64,000 nt of DNA, taken from contig NZ_BMES01000002.1 in the NCBI RefSeq assembly GCF_014636935.1, positions 124,001 to 188,000 of the forward strand. Reading direction: 5' to 3'. The translations under genes and the position numbers were made by a program. The notes beneath the pieces are model-generated. The model made no database searches, was not told the origin of the DNA, and worked only from the letters and a program-made list of their open reading frames with translations. The stretch comes from Alsobacter metallidurans (GTDB lineage Bacteria > Pseudomonadota > Alphaproteobacteria > Rhizobiales > Beijerinckiaceae). Below are positions 1 through 8,773 of the stretch, piece after piece (position 1 is the stretch's first letter; each line of letters begins with the position of its first letter).

Positions 1-21
1 TTCAAGGGCGCATCGAACACC

Positions 22-966
22 ATGGGACGCTACCTTCTGGGACGGCTCGCCAGCCTTCTCCCCATTCTGTTCGGGACGTCGCTGGTCGCCTTCCTGCTGA
101 TCAGGCTCGTGCCGGGCGATCCCGCGGTGGCGCTGCTCGGCATGGAGGCGGACGACGCCGCCATCGCGGCGCTCCGGGCGAAGCTCGCGCTCGATCAGCC
201 GCTGTGGATGCAGTATTTTTCCTGGGCGGCGGCGCTCCTGAAAGGCGACTTCGGCCGCTCCATCCAGGGAGGCCGCGAGGTGCTGCCGCTCCTGGCCTCG
301 GCGCTGGGCCCCACGGCGCTTTTGTCCGCCGCCGCGCTCGCGATCTCGCTCGTGATCGCGATTCCGGCCGGCGTGATCGCGGCCACCCGCCGCAACACGG
401 CGGCCGACTACGTGGCGTCCTTCGTGGCCCTGTGCGGCCTGTCGCTGCCGAGCTTCTGGCTCGGCATCCTGCTGATCCTGACCTTCTCGATCACATTCCC
501 GATCCTGCCCGCCTCCGGCTACGTGTCGCCGCTGGCCGACATGGGCGGCTTCCTTCGCTCGCTGGTGCTGCCGGCGCTCACGCTGGGGGCCGCGCTGGCG
601 GCCTCCACGATGCGCATGACGCGCGCCTCCATGCTGGAGGTGCTGCGCGCCGACTATGTGCGCACCGCCCGCGCCAAGGGCATCGCACCTTCGCGCGTGA
701 TCTGGCGGCACGCCTTCGGCAATGCGCAGATCCCCATCGTGACGCTGCTCGGGATCCAGATGGGGCAGCTGCTCGGCGGCGTCGTCATCACCGAGACCGT
801 GTTCGCGTGGCCGGGCATCGGAAAGCTCACCGTGGACGCCATCTTCGCCCGCGACTACCCGGTGGTGCAGGGCGCGGTGTTGCTCACCGCGACGCTGTTC
901 GTGCTGATCAATCTGGCGACCGACCTCATCTACACGCTGATCGACCCGCGCATGAGGGTCGCATGA
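22..966 (+). CDS. ABC importer permease, DppB/OppB type
   Basis: Inner-membrane permease of a peptide/nickel/opine-type ABC importer, 314 aa, the usual family length. The N-terminus is a hydrophobic segment (about residues 9-29) followed by the periplasmic loop with VPGDPA that is typical of DppB proteins. Further membrane segments follow. A cytoplasmic EAA-type loop near residues 208-240 (RADYVRTARAKG) contacts the ATPase. The ATG at 22 has a short AAGGG upstream. The stop overlaps the next start by 4 bp (ATGA), so translation is probably coupled. The ATPase genes are not seen and probably lie upstream of the window. The substrate cannot be told from sequence. Confidence 0.93.
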   Translation: MGRYLLGRLASLLPILFGTSLVAFLLIRLVPGDPAVALLGMEADDAAIAALRAKLALDQPLWMQYFSWAAALLKGDFGRSIQGGREVLPLLASALGPTALLSAAALAISLVIAIPAGVIAATRRNTAADYVASFVALCGLSLPSFWLGILLILTFSITFPILPASGYVSPLADMGGFLRSLVLPALTLGAALAASTMRMTRASMLEVLRADYVRTARAKGIAPSRVIWRHAFGNAQIPIVTLLGIQMGQLLGGVVITETVFAWPGIGKLTVDAIFARDYPVVQGAVLLTATLFVLINLATDLIYTLIDPRMRVA

Positions 967-1832
967 GCGCGGCCGTGATGGAGCCCACGGTCGCGACGCG
1001 GCGCGCCTCGCTGGGCCGGGCGCTCGCGCAGGACCCGCGCGCCACGCTCGGAGCCGCGCTGGTGCTGCTCGCCGTGGTGCTGGCCGTCGCCGCGCCCGTC
1101 TTGGCGCCGTTCGACCCCGAACTGCCGGACTTCACCGCCATCCTGTCGGGGCCATCGGCCACGCACTGGTTCGGCACCGACGACCTCGGCCGGGATGTGC
1201 TGTCGCGCATCATCTACGGCGCGCGGGCCTCCATTCTGGTCGGCGTGTTCAGTGTGGTGGGCGCGTTGATCGTCGGGGCCGTGGCCGGGCTGGCGGCCGG
1301 CTTTTTCGGCGGTTGGACCGATACGCTGATCATGCGCGTCATGGACGTCGTGTTCGCGTTTCCGAGCATTCTCCTGGCGCTCGCCATCACGGCCGTGCTC
1401 GGCCCGAGCCTGCAGAACGCCATCCTGGCCATCGCGGTCGTGAACCTGCCGGTGTTCGCCCGCATCGCGCGGGCGCAGACCATGGTGGTGCGCGAGCTCG
1501 AATATGTGGACGCGCAGCGGGCCCTTGGATTCGGGCCGTGGGCTATCTTGGCGCGGACGATCGCGCCCAACATCGCCGCGCCGCTGATCGTGCAGGGCTC
1601 GCTGCTGTTCGCGTCCGCGATCATCACCGAATCCTACCTGTCCTTTCTGGGCCTCGGCGTGCAGCCGCCGGCCCCGACCTGGGGCAGCATGCTGCGCAAC
1701 GCCATCGGCTTCCTCGACATGGGCCCATGGCTCGCCTGGTTCCCGGGGCTCGCGATCTTTGTCGTGGTGCTCGGCTTCAATCTGCTCGGCGACGGCCTGC
1801 GCGATCGCTTCGATCCGCGCGAGGTTCGCTGA
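963..1832 (+). CDS. ABC importer permease, DppC/OppC type
   Basis: Second permease of the same importer, 289 aa. It has the OppC-type N-terminal segment with one membrane helix (about 25-50), then the HWFGTDDLGRDVLSR stretch that is nearly invariant in DppC proteins, then the transport domain with an EAA loop (EYVDAQRALGFGPWAILAR). The start is the ATG that overlaps the stop of the preceding gene. A longer open frame extends upstream but lies inside that gene. It forms a heterodimeric channel with the DppB-type partner. Confidence 0.93.
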   Translation: MSAAVMEPTVATRRASLGRALAQDPRATLGAALVLLAVVLAVAAPVLAPFDPELPDFTAILSGPSATHWFGTDDLGRDVLSRIIYGARASILVGVFSVVGALIVGAVAGLAAGFFGGWTDTLIMRVMDVVFAFPSILLALAITAVLGPSLQNAILAIAVVNLPVFARIARAQTMVVRELEYVDAQRALGFGPWAILARTIAPNIAAPLIVQGSLLFASAIITESYLSFLGLGVQPPAPTWGSMLRNAIGFLDMGPWLAWFPGLAIFVVVLGFNLLGDGLRDRFDPREVR

Positions 1833-1865
1833 ACCGCTTTCACACTGGTCTGGAGGGACTTGACG

Positions 1866-3365
1866 ATGCTGAGACGTACATTTTGCGCCGGAATGGGCGC
1901 GATCCTGGCGATAGGGCTGGCGCAGCCGGCGGCCGCGCAGGACAAGAAGGCGCTCACGGTCGGCATCGTGTCGGACCCGGTGACGCTCGACCCGGCCCAG
2001 ATGGCGTCGTTCTTCGAGCTGTCGGTGCAGTACAACATCCACGAGCCGCTCGTGCACATGACGCCCGATCTGAAGATCGAGCCGGGCCTCGCCAGCGTCG
2101 CCACGCCCGACCCTCTGACCTACGTGTTCACGCTGAAGCCGAATCTCACCTTCCATGACGGTGCGCCGATCGACGCCGCCGCCGTAAAGGCGAACTTCGA
2201 CCGCATGCTCGACCCGGCCGTGGGATCGCCCCGCCGCAGCGAACTCGGGCCGGTCGACTCGGTGGAGGTCACCGGACCGCTCGCCGTCACGATCAAGCTG
2301 AAGTCCGCCTATGCGCCCTTCCTGCAGGTGCTGGCCAACCGCGCCGGCATGATGGTGTCGCCGGCCGCCCTGAAGTCGCTCGGGGCGGACTTCGCCACCA
2401 AGGCGGTGGGGGCGGGCCCCTACAAGGTCGTGAGCTGGACCAAAAATTCCGAGCTCGTGCTGGAGCGCTTTCCCGGCTATTGGCGCGGCCCGGCCCCGAT
2501 CGAGCGTGTCGTGTTCCGGCCCATGGCCGACGAGACCGTGCGGGTGACGAACCTGCGCTCCGGCACCGTGCAGCTCGTCGACGGCGTGCCGGCCCAGACG
2601 GTCGGCCAGCTCACCCGCGAAGCCTCGCTCAGCGTTAAGCAGACCGACGGGCTCGGCTTCAACGCCTTTTCGTTCAACACCACGCGGTCGCCGTTCAACG
2701 ACGTCAAGGTGCGCCGCGCCTTCGCGATGGCGATCGACCCCACGGCCGTGCAGAAGGCCGTGTATTTCGGCACGGGCGCGCCCGCCTACGGGCCGATCCC
2801 GCCCTCCATCGGCTGGGCCTATGACAAGAGCGCGCCGCGTCCGAAGGCCGACCCGGCCGCCGCCAAGAAGCTGCTGGCCGACGCCGGCGTGACGGCGCCG
2901 GTCGCGGTTTCGATCACGGTCACGAACTCGCCCGCGCAGGTGCGCACCGCCGAGGTGCTGCAGGCGCTCGCCAACCAGGCCGGGTTCAAGGTGGACGTGA
3001 AGCAGATCGACGCCACGAGCCTGATCACGGTGTTGCGCCAGAAGGACTTCGACCTGTGCATGTCGCCCTGGTCGGGCCGGTCCGATCCGGACGGCAACAT
3101 GTTCAACTACTTCACCAAGACAGGCCCCAACAACTTCGCCGGCTACAGCAGCGACGCCGTCACCGACCTGCTCGTGAAGGCCCGCGGCGTTCCCAGCCAG
3201 GACGAGCGCGCAAAGCTCTACAACGAGGCCGAGAAGCAGATCGCCGCCGATGCGCCGATGCTGTTTTTGACCTTCCCGGCCACCATCCAGGCCTCCGTCG
3301 CGGGGCTCGACTGGATGCAATACCCCGACGGCGCCCTGCGGCTGCAGTTCGCCAAGTTCAAGTAA
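1866..3365 (+). CDS. ABC importer periplasmic substrate-binding protein (SBP_bac_5)
   Basis: Family 5 extracellular solute-binding protein of 499 aa that delivers substrate to the two permeases just upstream. It has a signal peptide (MLRRTFCAGMGAILAIG..., cleavage probably after AAAQ). The family core is clear: LTVGIVSDPVTLDPAQ near the mature N-terminus, then FTLKPNLTFHDG and AVKANFDRMLD. The ATG at 1866 is preferred over a TTG at 1860 because GGAGGG at 1852-1857 is 8 nt from the ATG. The gap to the permease gene is 33 nt, so it is in the same operon. The family binds peptides, nickel, opines or glutathione; the ligand here is unknown. Confidence 0.93.
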   Translation: MLRRTFCAGMGAILAIGLAQPAAAQDKKALTVGIVSDPVTLDPAQMASFFELSVQYNIHEPLVHMTPDLKIEPGLASVATPDPLTYVFTLKPNLTFHDGAPIDAAAVKANFDRMLDPAVGSPRRSELGPVDSVEVTGPLAVTIKLKSAYAPFLQVLANRAGMMVSPAALKSLGADFATKAVGAGPYKVVSWTKNSELVLERFPGYWRGPAPIERVVFRPMADETVRVTNLRSGTVQLVDGVPAQTVGQLTREASLSVKQTDGLGFNAFSFNTTRSPFNDVKVRRAFAMAIDPTAVQKAVYFGTGAPAYGPIPPSIGWAYDKSAPRPKADPAAAKKLLADAGVTAPVAVSITVTNSPAQVRTAEVLQALANQAGFKVDVKQIDATSLITVLRQKDFDLCMSPWSGRSDPDGNMFNYFTKTGPNNFAGYSSDAVTDLLVKARGVPSQDERAKLYNEAEKQIAADAPMLFLTFPATIQASVAGLDWMQYPDGALRLQFAKFK

Positions 3366-3387
3366 GCGCTACCGACCAAGAGTTTTT

Positions 3388-3413
3388 CCGGCCCGCCCCT
3401 GCGAGCGGGCCGG
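3388..3413 (+). terminator. Intergenic stem-loop after the substrate-binding protein gene
   Basis: A perfect 9-bp stem (CCGGCCCGC / GCGGGCCGG) with an 8-nt loop lies 22 bp after the stop. No T-run follows it on the + strand; the only T-run is before it. It is therefore not a classical intrinsic terminator. It may stabilise the upstream message or lower read-through into the next gene. Confidence 0.4.
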
Positions 3414-3437
3414 AGAGGCCTGTCCGATCGAGGAACC

Positions 3438-4214
3438 ATGTCCACGAAAAAGATCCTTCTCGCCGGCGAAAGCTGGACCTCCACGGCCGTTCACATCAAG
3501 GGCTGGGACCAGTTCGCCTCCGTGACGCACCATCGCGGCGCGGACCCGTTCATGGCCGCGCTGTCGGGCGGCGACTACGAATTCGAGTACATGCCCTGCC
3601 ACATCGCGGCCGAGCAGTTTCCCTCCACGCCCGAGGCGTTCGACGCCTATGACGCCGTGATCCTGTCCGACATCGGCGCCAACACCCTGCTGCTGCCGCC
3701 GGACGTTTGGATCCACTCGCGCCGCTTCCCGAACCGCCTGAAGCTGCTGCGCGACTATGTGCGCCGCGGCGGCGGGCTCGTGATGGTGGGGGGCTACCTC
3801 AGCTTCCAGGGCATCAACGGCGCGGCCCGCTTCCGCGGCACGGCCGTCGAGGAGGTCCTGCCGGTTTCGATCCACCCCTATGACGACCGCATCGAGATGC
3901 CCGAAGGCGTCGACCCGGTGGTGACGGGAGCAGGCGCCGGCCACCCGGCGCTGGGCAACGTCTCGGGCGGGCTGCCTTACGTGCTGGGCGTCAACGAGGT
4001 CGTCGCCAAGCCCGACGCGCAGGTGCTGCTGGCGCTCCCGGACGGGGAGGGCGGCCACCCGCTGCTGGCGGTCGGCCACTACGGCGAAGGCCGTACGGCC
4101 GCCTGGACCACCGACATCGGCCCGCACTGGCTCCCCAACGAGTTCCTCGCCTGGGACGGCTTCCGCCCGCTCTGGACGGGCCTGCTGGACTGGCTCTGCG
4201 CCGGGAAACGGTAA
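3438..4214 (+). CDS. Glutamine amidotransferase-like protein (GATase1-like)
   Basis: Protein of 258 aa from the putative glutamine-amidotransferase-like family (class I GATase fold, PF07090-like). The N-terminus KKILLAGESW, the DAVILSDIGANTLLLPP stretch and YVRRGGGLVMVGGYLSFQG near residues 108-128 match the Rossmann-like core. The position of the usual GATase nucleophile reads MVGGYLSF with no cysteine, so glutaminase activity is doubtful. The family often sits beside sugar or peptide ABC importers, as here (72 bp downstream). It is probably cytoplasmic; its role is unknown. Confidence 0.8.
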   Translation: MSTKKILLAGESWTSTAVHIKGWDQFASVTHHRGADPFMAALSGGDYEFEYMPCHIAAEQFPSTPEAFDAYDAVILSDIGANTLLLPPDVWIHSRRFPNRLKLLRDYVRRGGGLVMVGGYLSFQGINGAARFRGTAVEEVLPVSIHPYDDRIEMPEGVDPVVTGAGAGHPALGNVSGGLPYVLGVNEVVAKPDAQVLLALPDGEGGHPLLAVGHYGEGRTAAWTTDIGPHWLPNEFLAWDGFRPLWTGLLDWLCAGKR

Positions 4215-4692
4215 CGCCCTTGGGCGGGCCTCCCAGCGCCCCTCATCCTGAGGAGCATCGCCTCCTGGCGATGCGTCTCGAAGGACGAGGGTCTCCAGAG
4301 CGCACCACCTGTCAGCCTCTTGGACCCCCTCGTCCTTCGAGACGCAGGCCCAAGACGGCCTGCTCCTCAGGATGAGGGAATTGTTGGTTTTGCCGACGGG
4401 CTGACTGGTCGCCCTCGAGGCTTTGCCGGAGGTCTCGCCGCCATCCCTCCACCGTCATCCCCGGGCTTGCCCCGGGGATCCACGCGCTGGGCTCCCGCGT
4501 GGATGGCCGGGGCAAGCTTGGCCATGACGGCGAGGGGTGGTTAGTGCAGGGATAATGCGGTTGGAGTTGGCTGCAACGCCGATGCCACCCGCCTGTCATT
4601 GCGAGCGCAGCGAAGCAATGCAGCCTAAAAGCCGGGCCGTTAGACTGGATTGCTTCGCCTCTGGCTCGCAATAACGGCGGGTAAAGCCCGCT
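4215..4692. repeat. Intergenic region with three palindromic repeat elements
   Basis: 478 bp between two convergent genes with no supported coding sequence. Element A: 4241-4290 (CCTCATCCTGAGGAG ... AAGGACGAGG), inverted at about 4327-4378. Element B: about 4452-4530, starting CCGTCATCCCCGGGC and ending GGCCATGACGG. Element C: about 4593-4677, starting TGTCATTGCGAGC and closing with GGCTCGCAATAACGG. Each can fold into a long hairpin. They look like dispersed intergenic palindromes common in Hyphomicrobiales. They may also end transcription of both flanking genes. Confidence 0.7.
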
Positions 4693-5769
4693 TCAGTCGT
4701 TAGCGGCCTGGATGGCCGCGATCACGGCGGCGGTGACGTCGGCCGTGCGGGCCTTGCCGCCGAGGTCGGGCGTGTGGAACTGCGGGTTGGCGGTGACGCG
4801 CTCGATGGCGGTCATGAGCCTGCCCGCCGCCTCCGGCTCGCCGAGATGCTCCAGCATCATCACGAGCGACCAGAACGTGCCGATCGGGTTGGCGACGCCC
4901 TTGCCCATGATGTCAAAGGCCGAGCCGTGGATGGGCTCGAACATCGACGGGAACACGCGCTCGGGGTTCAGGTTGGCGGTCGGCGCGATGCCCAGCGACC
5001 CCGCCAGCGCGGCCGCGAGATCCGACAGGATGTCGGCGTGGAGGTTGGTCGCCACGATGGTGTCGAGCGTCTCGGGCTTGATCACCATGCGCATCGTCAT
5101 GGCGTCCACCAGCATCTTGTCCCAGGTGACGTCCGGGAAGCCGGCCGCCACTTCCGTGGCGATGTCGTCCCACATTACCATGCCGTGGCGCTGGGCGTTG
5201 GACTTGGTCACCACCGTGAGCAGCTTGCGCGGCCGCGAGCGGGCGAGCTCGAACGCGAAGCGGATGATGCGCTCCACGCCCGCGCGGGTGAGGATGGAGA
5301 CGTCGGTCGCGACCTCGAGCGGCAGCCCCTTGTGGACGCGCCCGCCGACGCCGGCGTACTCGCCCTCCGAGTTCTCGCGCACGATCACCCAATCGAGCTC
5401 CGGGCCCTCCACCTTGCGCAGCGGGCTGGTGATGCCGGGCAGGATGCGGGTCGGCCGGACATTGGCGTACTGGTCGAAGGGCTGGCAGATGGCGAGCCGC
5501 AGTCCCCACAGCGTGATGTGGTCCGGGATCTCCGGATGGCCGGCCGAGCCGAACAGGATCGCGTCGTGGTTGCGGATCTGCTCGCGGCCGTCGGCCGGCA
5601 TCATCGCGCCGTGGCGCTTGTAGTATTCGCCGCCCCAGTCGAAATGGTCCACCGCGAAGCCGAACGTGCCGTAGCGCTGCGCCAGCGCGTTCATGACCTC
5701 GACGCCGGCCGCGATCACCTCCGTGCCGATGCCGTCGCCCGGGATGGCCGCGATCGAATAGGTCTTCAT
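4693..5769 (-). CDS. Tartrate/D-malate-type dehydrogenase (isocitrate/isopropylmalate dehydrogenase family)
   Basis: NAD-dependent oxidative decarboxylase of 358 aa. The N-terminus IAAIPGDGIGTEV is the nucleotide-site loop of the family. PTRILPGITSPLR and VIVRENSEGEYAG (near residues 128-140) are typical of the tartrate dehydrogenase/D-malate dehydrogenase branch (TtuC, DmlA) rather than LeuB or Icd. NLHADILSDLAAAL holds the metal-binding aspartates. Expected reactions are D-malate to pyruvate plus CO2, or tartrate to oxaloglycolate. It stands alone on the minus strand, convergent with the amidotransferase-like gene. LeuB-like activity cannot be excluded. Confidence 0.88.
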   Translation of the reverse strand: MKTYSIAAIPGDGIGTEVIAAGVEVMNALAQRYGTFGFAVDHFDWGGEYYKRHGAMMPADGREQIRNHDAILFGSAGHPEIPDHITLWGLRLAICQPFDQYANVRPTRILPGITSPLRKVEGPELDWVIVRENSEGEYAGVGGRVHKGLPLEVATDVSILTRAGVERIIRFAFELARSRPRKLLTVVTKSNAQRHGMVMWDDIATEVAAGFPDVTWDKMLVDAMTMRMVIKPETLDTIVATNLHADILSDLAAALAGSLGIAPTANLNPERVFPSMFEPIHGSAFDIMGKGVANPIGTFWSLVMMLEHLGEPEAAGRLMTAIERVTANPQFHTPDLGGKARTADVTAAVIAAIQAAND

Positions 5770-5874
5770 GGTGAAACTCCGGGGGAGGGTGCGGCCGCGG
5801 CCGTGCGCGAGGGACGGGCGGAGCTTAGTGACGCGCGCGGCGAGAGGCTAGGCGTGTTCGGCGAACCCGCGCCG

Positions 5875-8430
5875 TCAGGGCCGGCACAGCACGAAGCCGG
5901 TGAAGCTCTTCGCGCGGTCGGCGAGGTCGGCCGGACGCAAGGCGGGCGCATCGGCCTGCGGGCGCTCGAGCTGGATGCCCTGCGCGTCCGCGAAGGCGCT
6001 CGCCACGCCGGACTTGATCGCGAAATTGACGTTCTGGGGGATGTCGTCGATCGCGGCCGCGAGCTTCACGGCGTCCAGCTTGGCCACCACGACGCCCACC
6101 ACCGCGCCGGTTTCGTCCAAAAGCGGCCCGCCGCTGTTGCCGGGCTGAACCGGCGCGGACACCTGCAGCATGCGGCTGTCGTCCTTCAGGCCCGCCAGCG
6201 CGGTCACGTTGCCGAGCGTGAAGTTGCCGCCCGTGGTCAGCAGCCCGGTGAGCGGAAAGCCAAAGGCCGCGACCTGTTCGCCGAGGCGGATGCCGCCTCG
6301 CACGCTTGCGAAGCTGGCGGGCTTCATCTCGGCCTTGACCAGCGCGAGATCGTTGGCCTGGTCCTTGGCGACCACCCGCGCCGGGATCTCGCGCGCCTCG
6401 CCGAGCGAGACGGCCAGCGATCCGCAGCCGTCCACCACATGGGCGTTGGTGATGAGGTGGCCGTCCCCGGTCACGAAGAAACCGGAGCCGCTCGACGGCC
6501 CCTTGCGAGGCGGGGGCGGCGCGACGGGAGCGGCTGGCGGCGGCTTGGCGGCCATGATGATCGGCGCCGGCGTGGGCGGAGCCCGGTTGAGGCCAAGAGA
6601 CGCGGCGCGGAACAGGTCCGACATCAAGGTCGAGAGCCGATCCCCGTACACGCCCTCCGACGGCGCCCATGTGACGTTGAAGCCGAGGATGCCGCCCCGG
6701 AAGGCGTGAAACCGCGCATAGGAGCCAAGCTCGCCCTGGCCGGACGACACGACGAAGAAGTCGTTGCGGAGCACCTTGTAGTTCACGGTCGCGGGCGGCC
6801 GCACCGCGCCCACCACGGCCCCGTAGGCAGCCGGCAGGCTCAGCGTCGGGTAGAAGTCGTAGCTGATGCGCAGCGAGCCGTCTTGTCGCTGTAGGACCAC
6901 GCCCGAATCCGTGTATCGCCGGACGAGCCCGAGCCCCTCCGGCGTCCAAAGCGGGGCGCCTGCAACGGGGTGGTTCAGGGCCCGCAGACCCCACCGTTGC
7001 AGCACGGGCGCGGCGCGCGAGCGCAGCGCCGACCAGTCGTCGCCCAGGATCATGCCGGTCGGCGCAAGCTGGTTGGCCCGCTGGAAGGTCTGGATCGCAT
7101 CATAGAGCCGCTGGCTGAACTGGTCCGTGCTGACGGCTGGCCACGCTCCGGCGGCGATCATCTGCATCTGCAGGTCAAAGCGCTCGGCGTCAGAAAGCCG
7201 GTTGAAGGCCGCCTTGGCGTCGTTGAACGGCAGGGGACCGGCTGCGGCGGCGCCTGCTGCGCCGATCGGCAACGAAACGGCCGGCGCGAGATAGCCGGCC
7301 TTGACCAGATGATCCCGCAGCGCGATCGGGAACGGGATCCGCCGAAGGCTCTCGGCCGGGCACTTCGCCACGGGCTCGCCCGTCACGCATTCCTGCGGCC
7401 CGAAGTCACTGGCCCGGTCATACGAGCCGAGCATCCGCGACCAGGCTTCCTCGTGCTCGCCGAGCCGCGCCTTGGCGGCGACCCAGCCCGCCAGGAAGCC
7501 GTTGCTGCGCCACAGCTCGGGGTTCTCGCCGGCGCGCCGCTCCATCCACCTCAGGTCGGAGCGAAGATGGTCGCGAAAGCGCGGGTCGGTCGTGACGTCC
7601 CGGAGAACGCCGTTGTCGAGCCGGTGGATCATGTCCGGCGCAAAGGAGCCCGCATAGGAATCAAACGCATAGAGAAAGCTGTTGTCGACGCCGATCATCT
7701 CGGCGGCGCCGTCGCCATCGAGGTCCTCGAACGCAAAGCCGTCTCCGTCGAGCGTCGGAGCGTCGATGCTGCGCCAGCGTCCATCAGCCGCCTGCGACAG
7801 GATCTTGGTCACCGTGCAGCAATGCGCGCCGCCCCAGAAGTAGCTGAACACGACCTGCGGCCTCGGCGAACTCCGGTCCAGCGTCACGAGCTTGGCGGCG
7901 GAATGGATCTGCTCCGACGCGTTCTCGTCGATGCGAGCCGTGATGGCGGTTGCGCCGGCGATGCGCACGGCCGCGGTCGGGATGCGATCGGAACCCTGGC
8001 CCGGAACGCTGTCCAGAACCACCGTGAGGTCGCCGCGCTGCAGGGATACCGGCGTCAGTCCGTCGAGCTTGGCCCGCGCGAGGATCGGGACCGGCGGCGC
8101 CGTCCAGATCGTCTCCAGATAGGCGTCGCCGCGCGACAGATAGAGGTCGTTCGGCAACCGCCAACTATCACCGAGCTGGCGCTTGGCCTGGTCCAGCGGG
8201 CCAGCGATCGGCCCCGCGATCACGGCCAGCCATCCGTTGGCCGACCGCGCCACCCTGACGCCCGGGATCTCGCGGCCGAACCGGCGGGCCATGTCGATCG
8301 CCTCGTCGGGCGCCTGCCGCGAGGCCAGCACGGCCCAGCGATCCTTTCCGGTCAGCGTCAACGGGCCGGCGACCGCCCCGGACGCGCACAACAGGACGGC
8401 GGCGACAACTCCCACGATCACGCGACGCAT
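5875..8430 (-). CDS. Exported multidomain trypsin-like serine protease (HtrA-type catalytic domain)
   Basis: Predicted 851-aa exported protein. A signal peptide (MRRVIVGVVAAVLLCASG...) is followed by a segment resembling a SPOR-like fold, then an FG-GAP-like metal-binding loop (DLDGDGAAE), then a peptidoglycan-binding-like helical segment near residues 425-480 (AIQTFQRANQLAPTG), and a Pro-rich linker (PPPAAPVAPPPPRKG). The C-terminal protease domain has His664 (NAHVVDG), Asp694 (NDLAL) and Ser766 (GNSGGP). The 30- and 72-residue spacing matches HtrA/DegP proteases. No PDZ domain is seen. The ATG at 8430 (GGGGAG 11 nt upstream) is preferred over one at 8460 because it leaves a clean signal peptide. 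It probably acts in the periplasm near the cell wall. Confidence 0.82.
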   Translation of the reverse strand: MRRVIVGVVAAVLLCASGAVAGPLTLTGKDRWAVLASRQAPDEAIDMARRFGREIPGVRVARSANGWLAVIAGPIAGPLDQAKRQLGDSWRLPNDLYLSRGDAYLETIWTAPPVPILARAKLDGLTPVSLQRGDLTVVLDSVPGQGSDRIPTAAVRIAGATAITARIDENASEQIHSAAKLVTLDRSSPRPQVVFSYFWGGAHCCTVTKILSQAADGRWRSIDAPTLDGDGFAFEDLDGDGAAEMIGVDNSFLYAFDSYAGSFAPDMIHRLDNGVLRDVTTDPRFRDHLRSDLRWMERRAGENPELWRSNGFLAGWVAAKARLGEHEEAWSRMLGSYDRASDFGPQECVTGEPVAKCPAESLRRIPFPIALRDHLVKAGYLAPAVSLPIGAAGAAAAGPLPFNDAKAAFNRLSDAERFDLQMQMIAAGAWPAVSTDQFSQRLYDAIQTFQRANQLAPTGMILGDDWSALRSRAAPVLQRWGLRALNHPVAGAPLWTPEGLGLVRRYTDSGVVLQRQDGSLRISYDFYPTLSLPAAYGAVVGAVRPPATVNYKVLRNDFFVVSSGQGELGSYARFHAFRGGILGFNVTWAPSEGVYGDRLSTLMSDLFRAASLGLNRAPPTPAPIIMAAKPPPAAPVAPPPPRKGPSSGSGFFVTGDGHLITNAHVVDGCGSLAVSLGEAREIPARVVAKDQANDLALVKAEMKPASFASVRGGIRLGEQVAAFGFPLTGLLTTGGNFTLGNVTALAGLKDDSRMLQVSAPVQPGNSGGPLLDETGAVVGVVVAKLDAVKLAAAIDDIPQNVNFAIKSGVASAFADAQGIQLERPQADAPALRPADLADRAKSFTGFVLCRP

Positions 8431-8773
8431 CAATCGGTAAGCTCCCCTGCACCGAAGCAAGACTTACCGCCGAGAGACGCTCAATTCCTAGCAACGCTTG
8501 CGTTTGAGATTACTGCGCGGCTAACGGGAATGCTGCGAGCGAACCGGCGATGCCGCTGGCCGACACGTCCCTGACGGTGGCGACGGGTTTGCGCGCCGAG
8601 TTGACCGGCTTCTCCGGCTCACCCTGGGGCCAAAGTTCCACCACGATGCGCGGATGGTGTTCGCAGCCAGCCGGCGCGTGAGCGCCGGCGCGGCTTCGGC
8701 CCGCGCGGGAGCGCTGAATGTTTCTCCCGCTTGGCGCGGGCATGGGAATTAGTTTGATGACGGATCGTCGAGA
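8431..8773. other. Divergent intergenic region between protease and beta-lactamase genes
   Basis: About 340 bp that must hold the promoters of the protease (-) and beta-lactamase (+) genes. An 8-bp perfect stem with a GTGA loop lies at 8670-8689 (GCCGGCGC / GCGCCGGC). I see no convincing -35/-10 pair, no AmpR-type regulator gene next door and no credible coding sequence. A short minus-strand frame at 8510-8743 has no recognisable features. Confidence 0.5.

Noticed and set aside
930-3320. A long minus-strand open frame (796 codons) opposite the first ABC operon.
   Set aside because: It is Arg/Gly/His-rich with no domains and lies wholly antisense to three convincing genes; high GC produces such frames.
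3388-3413. Intrinsic terminator with T-run.
   Set aside because: The T-run is before, not after, the stem on the + strand, and on the minus strand it would read as A's; kept only as a stem-loop.
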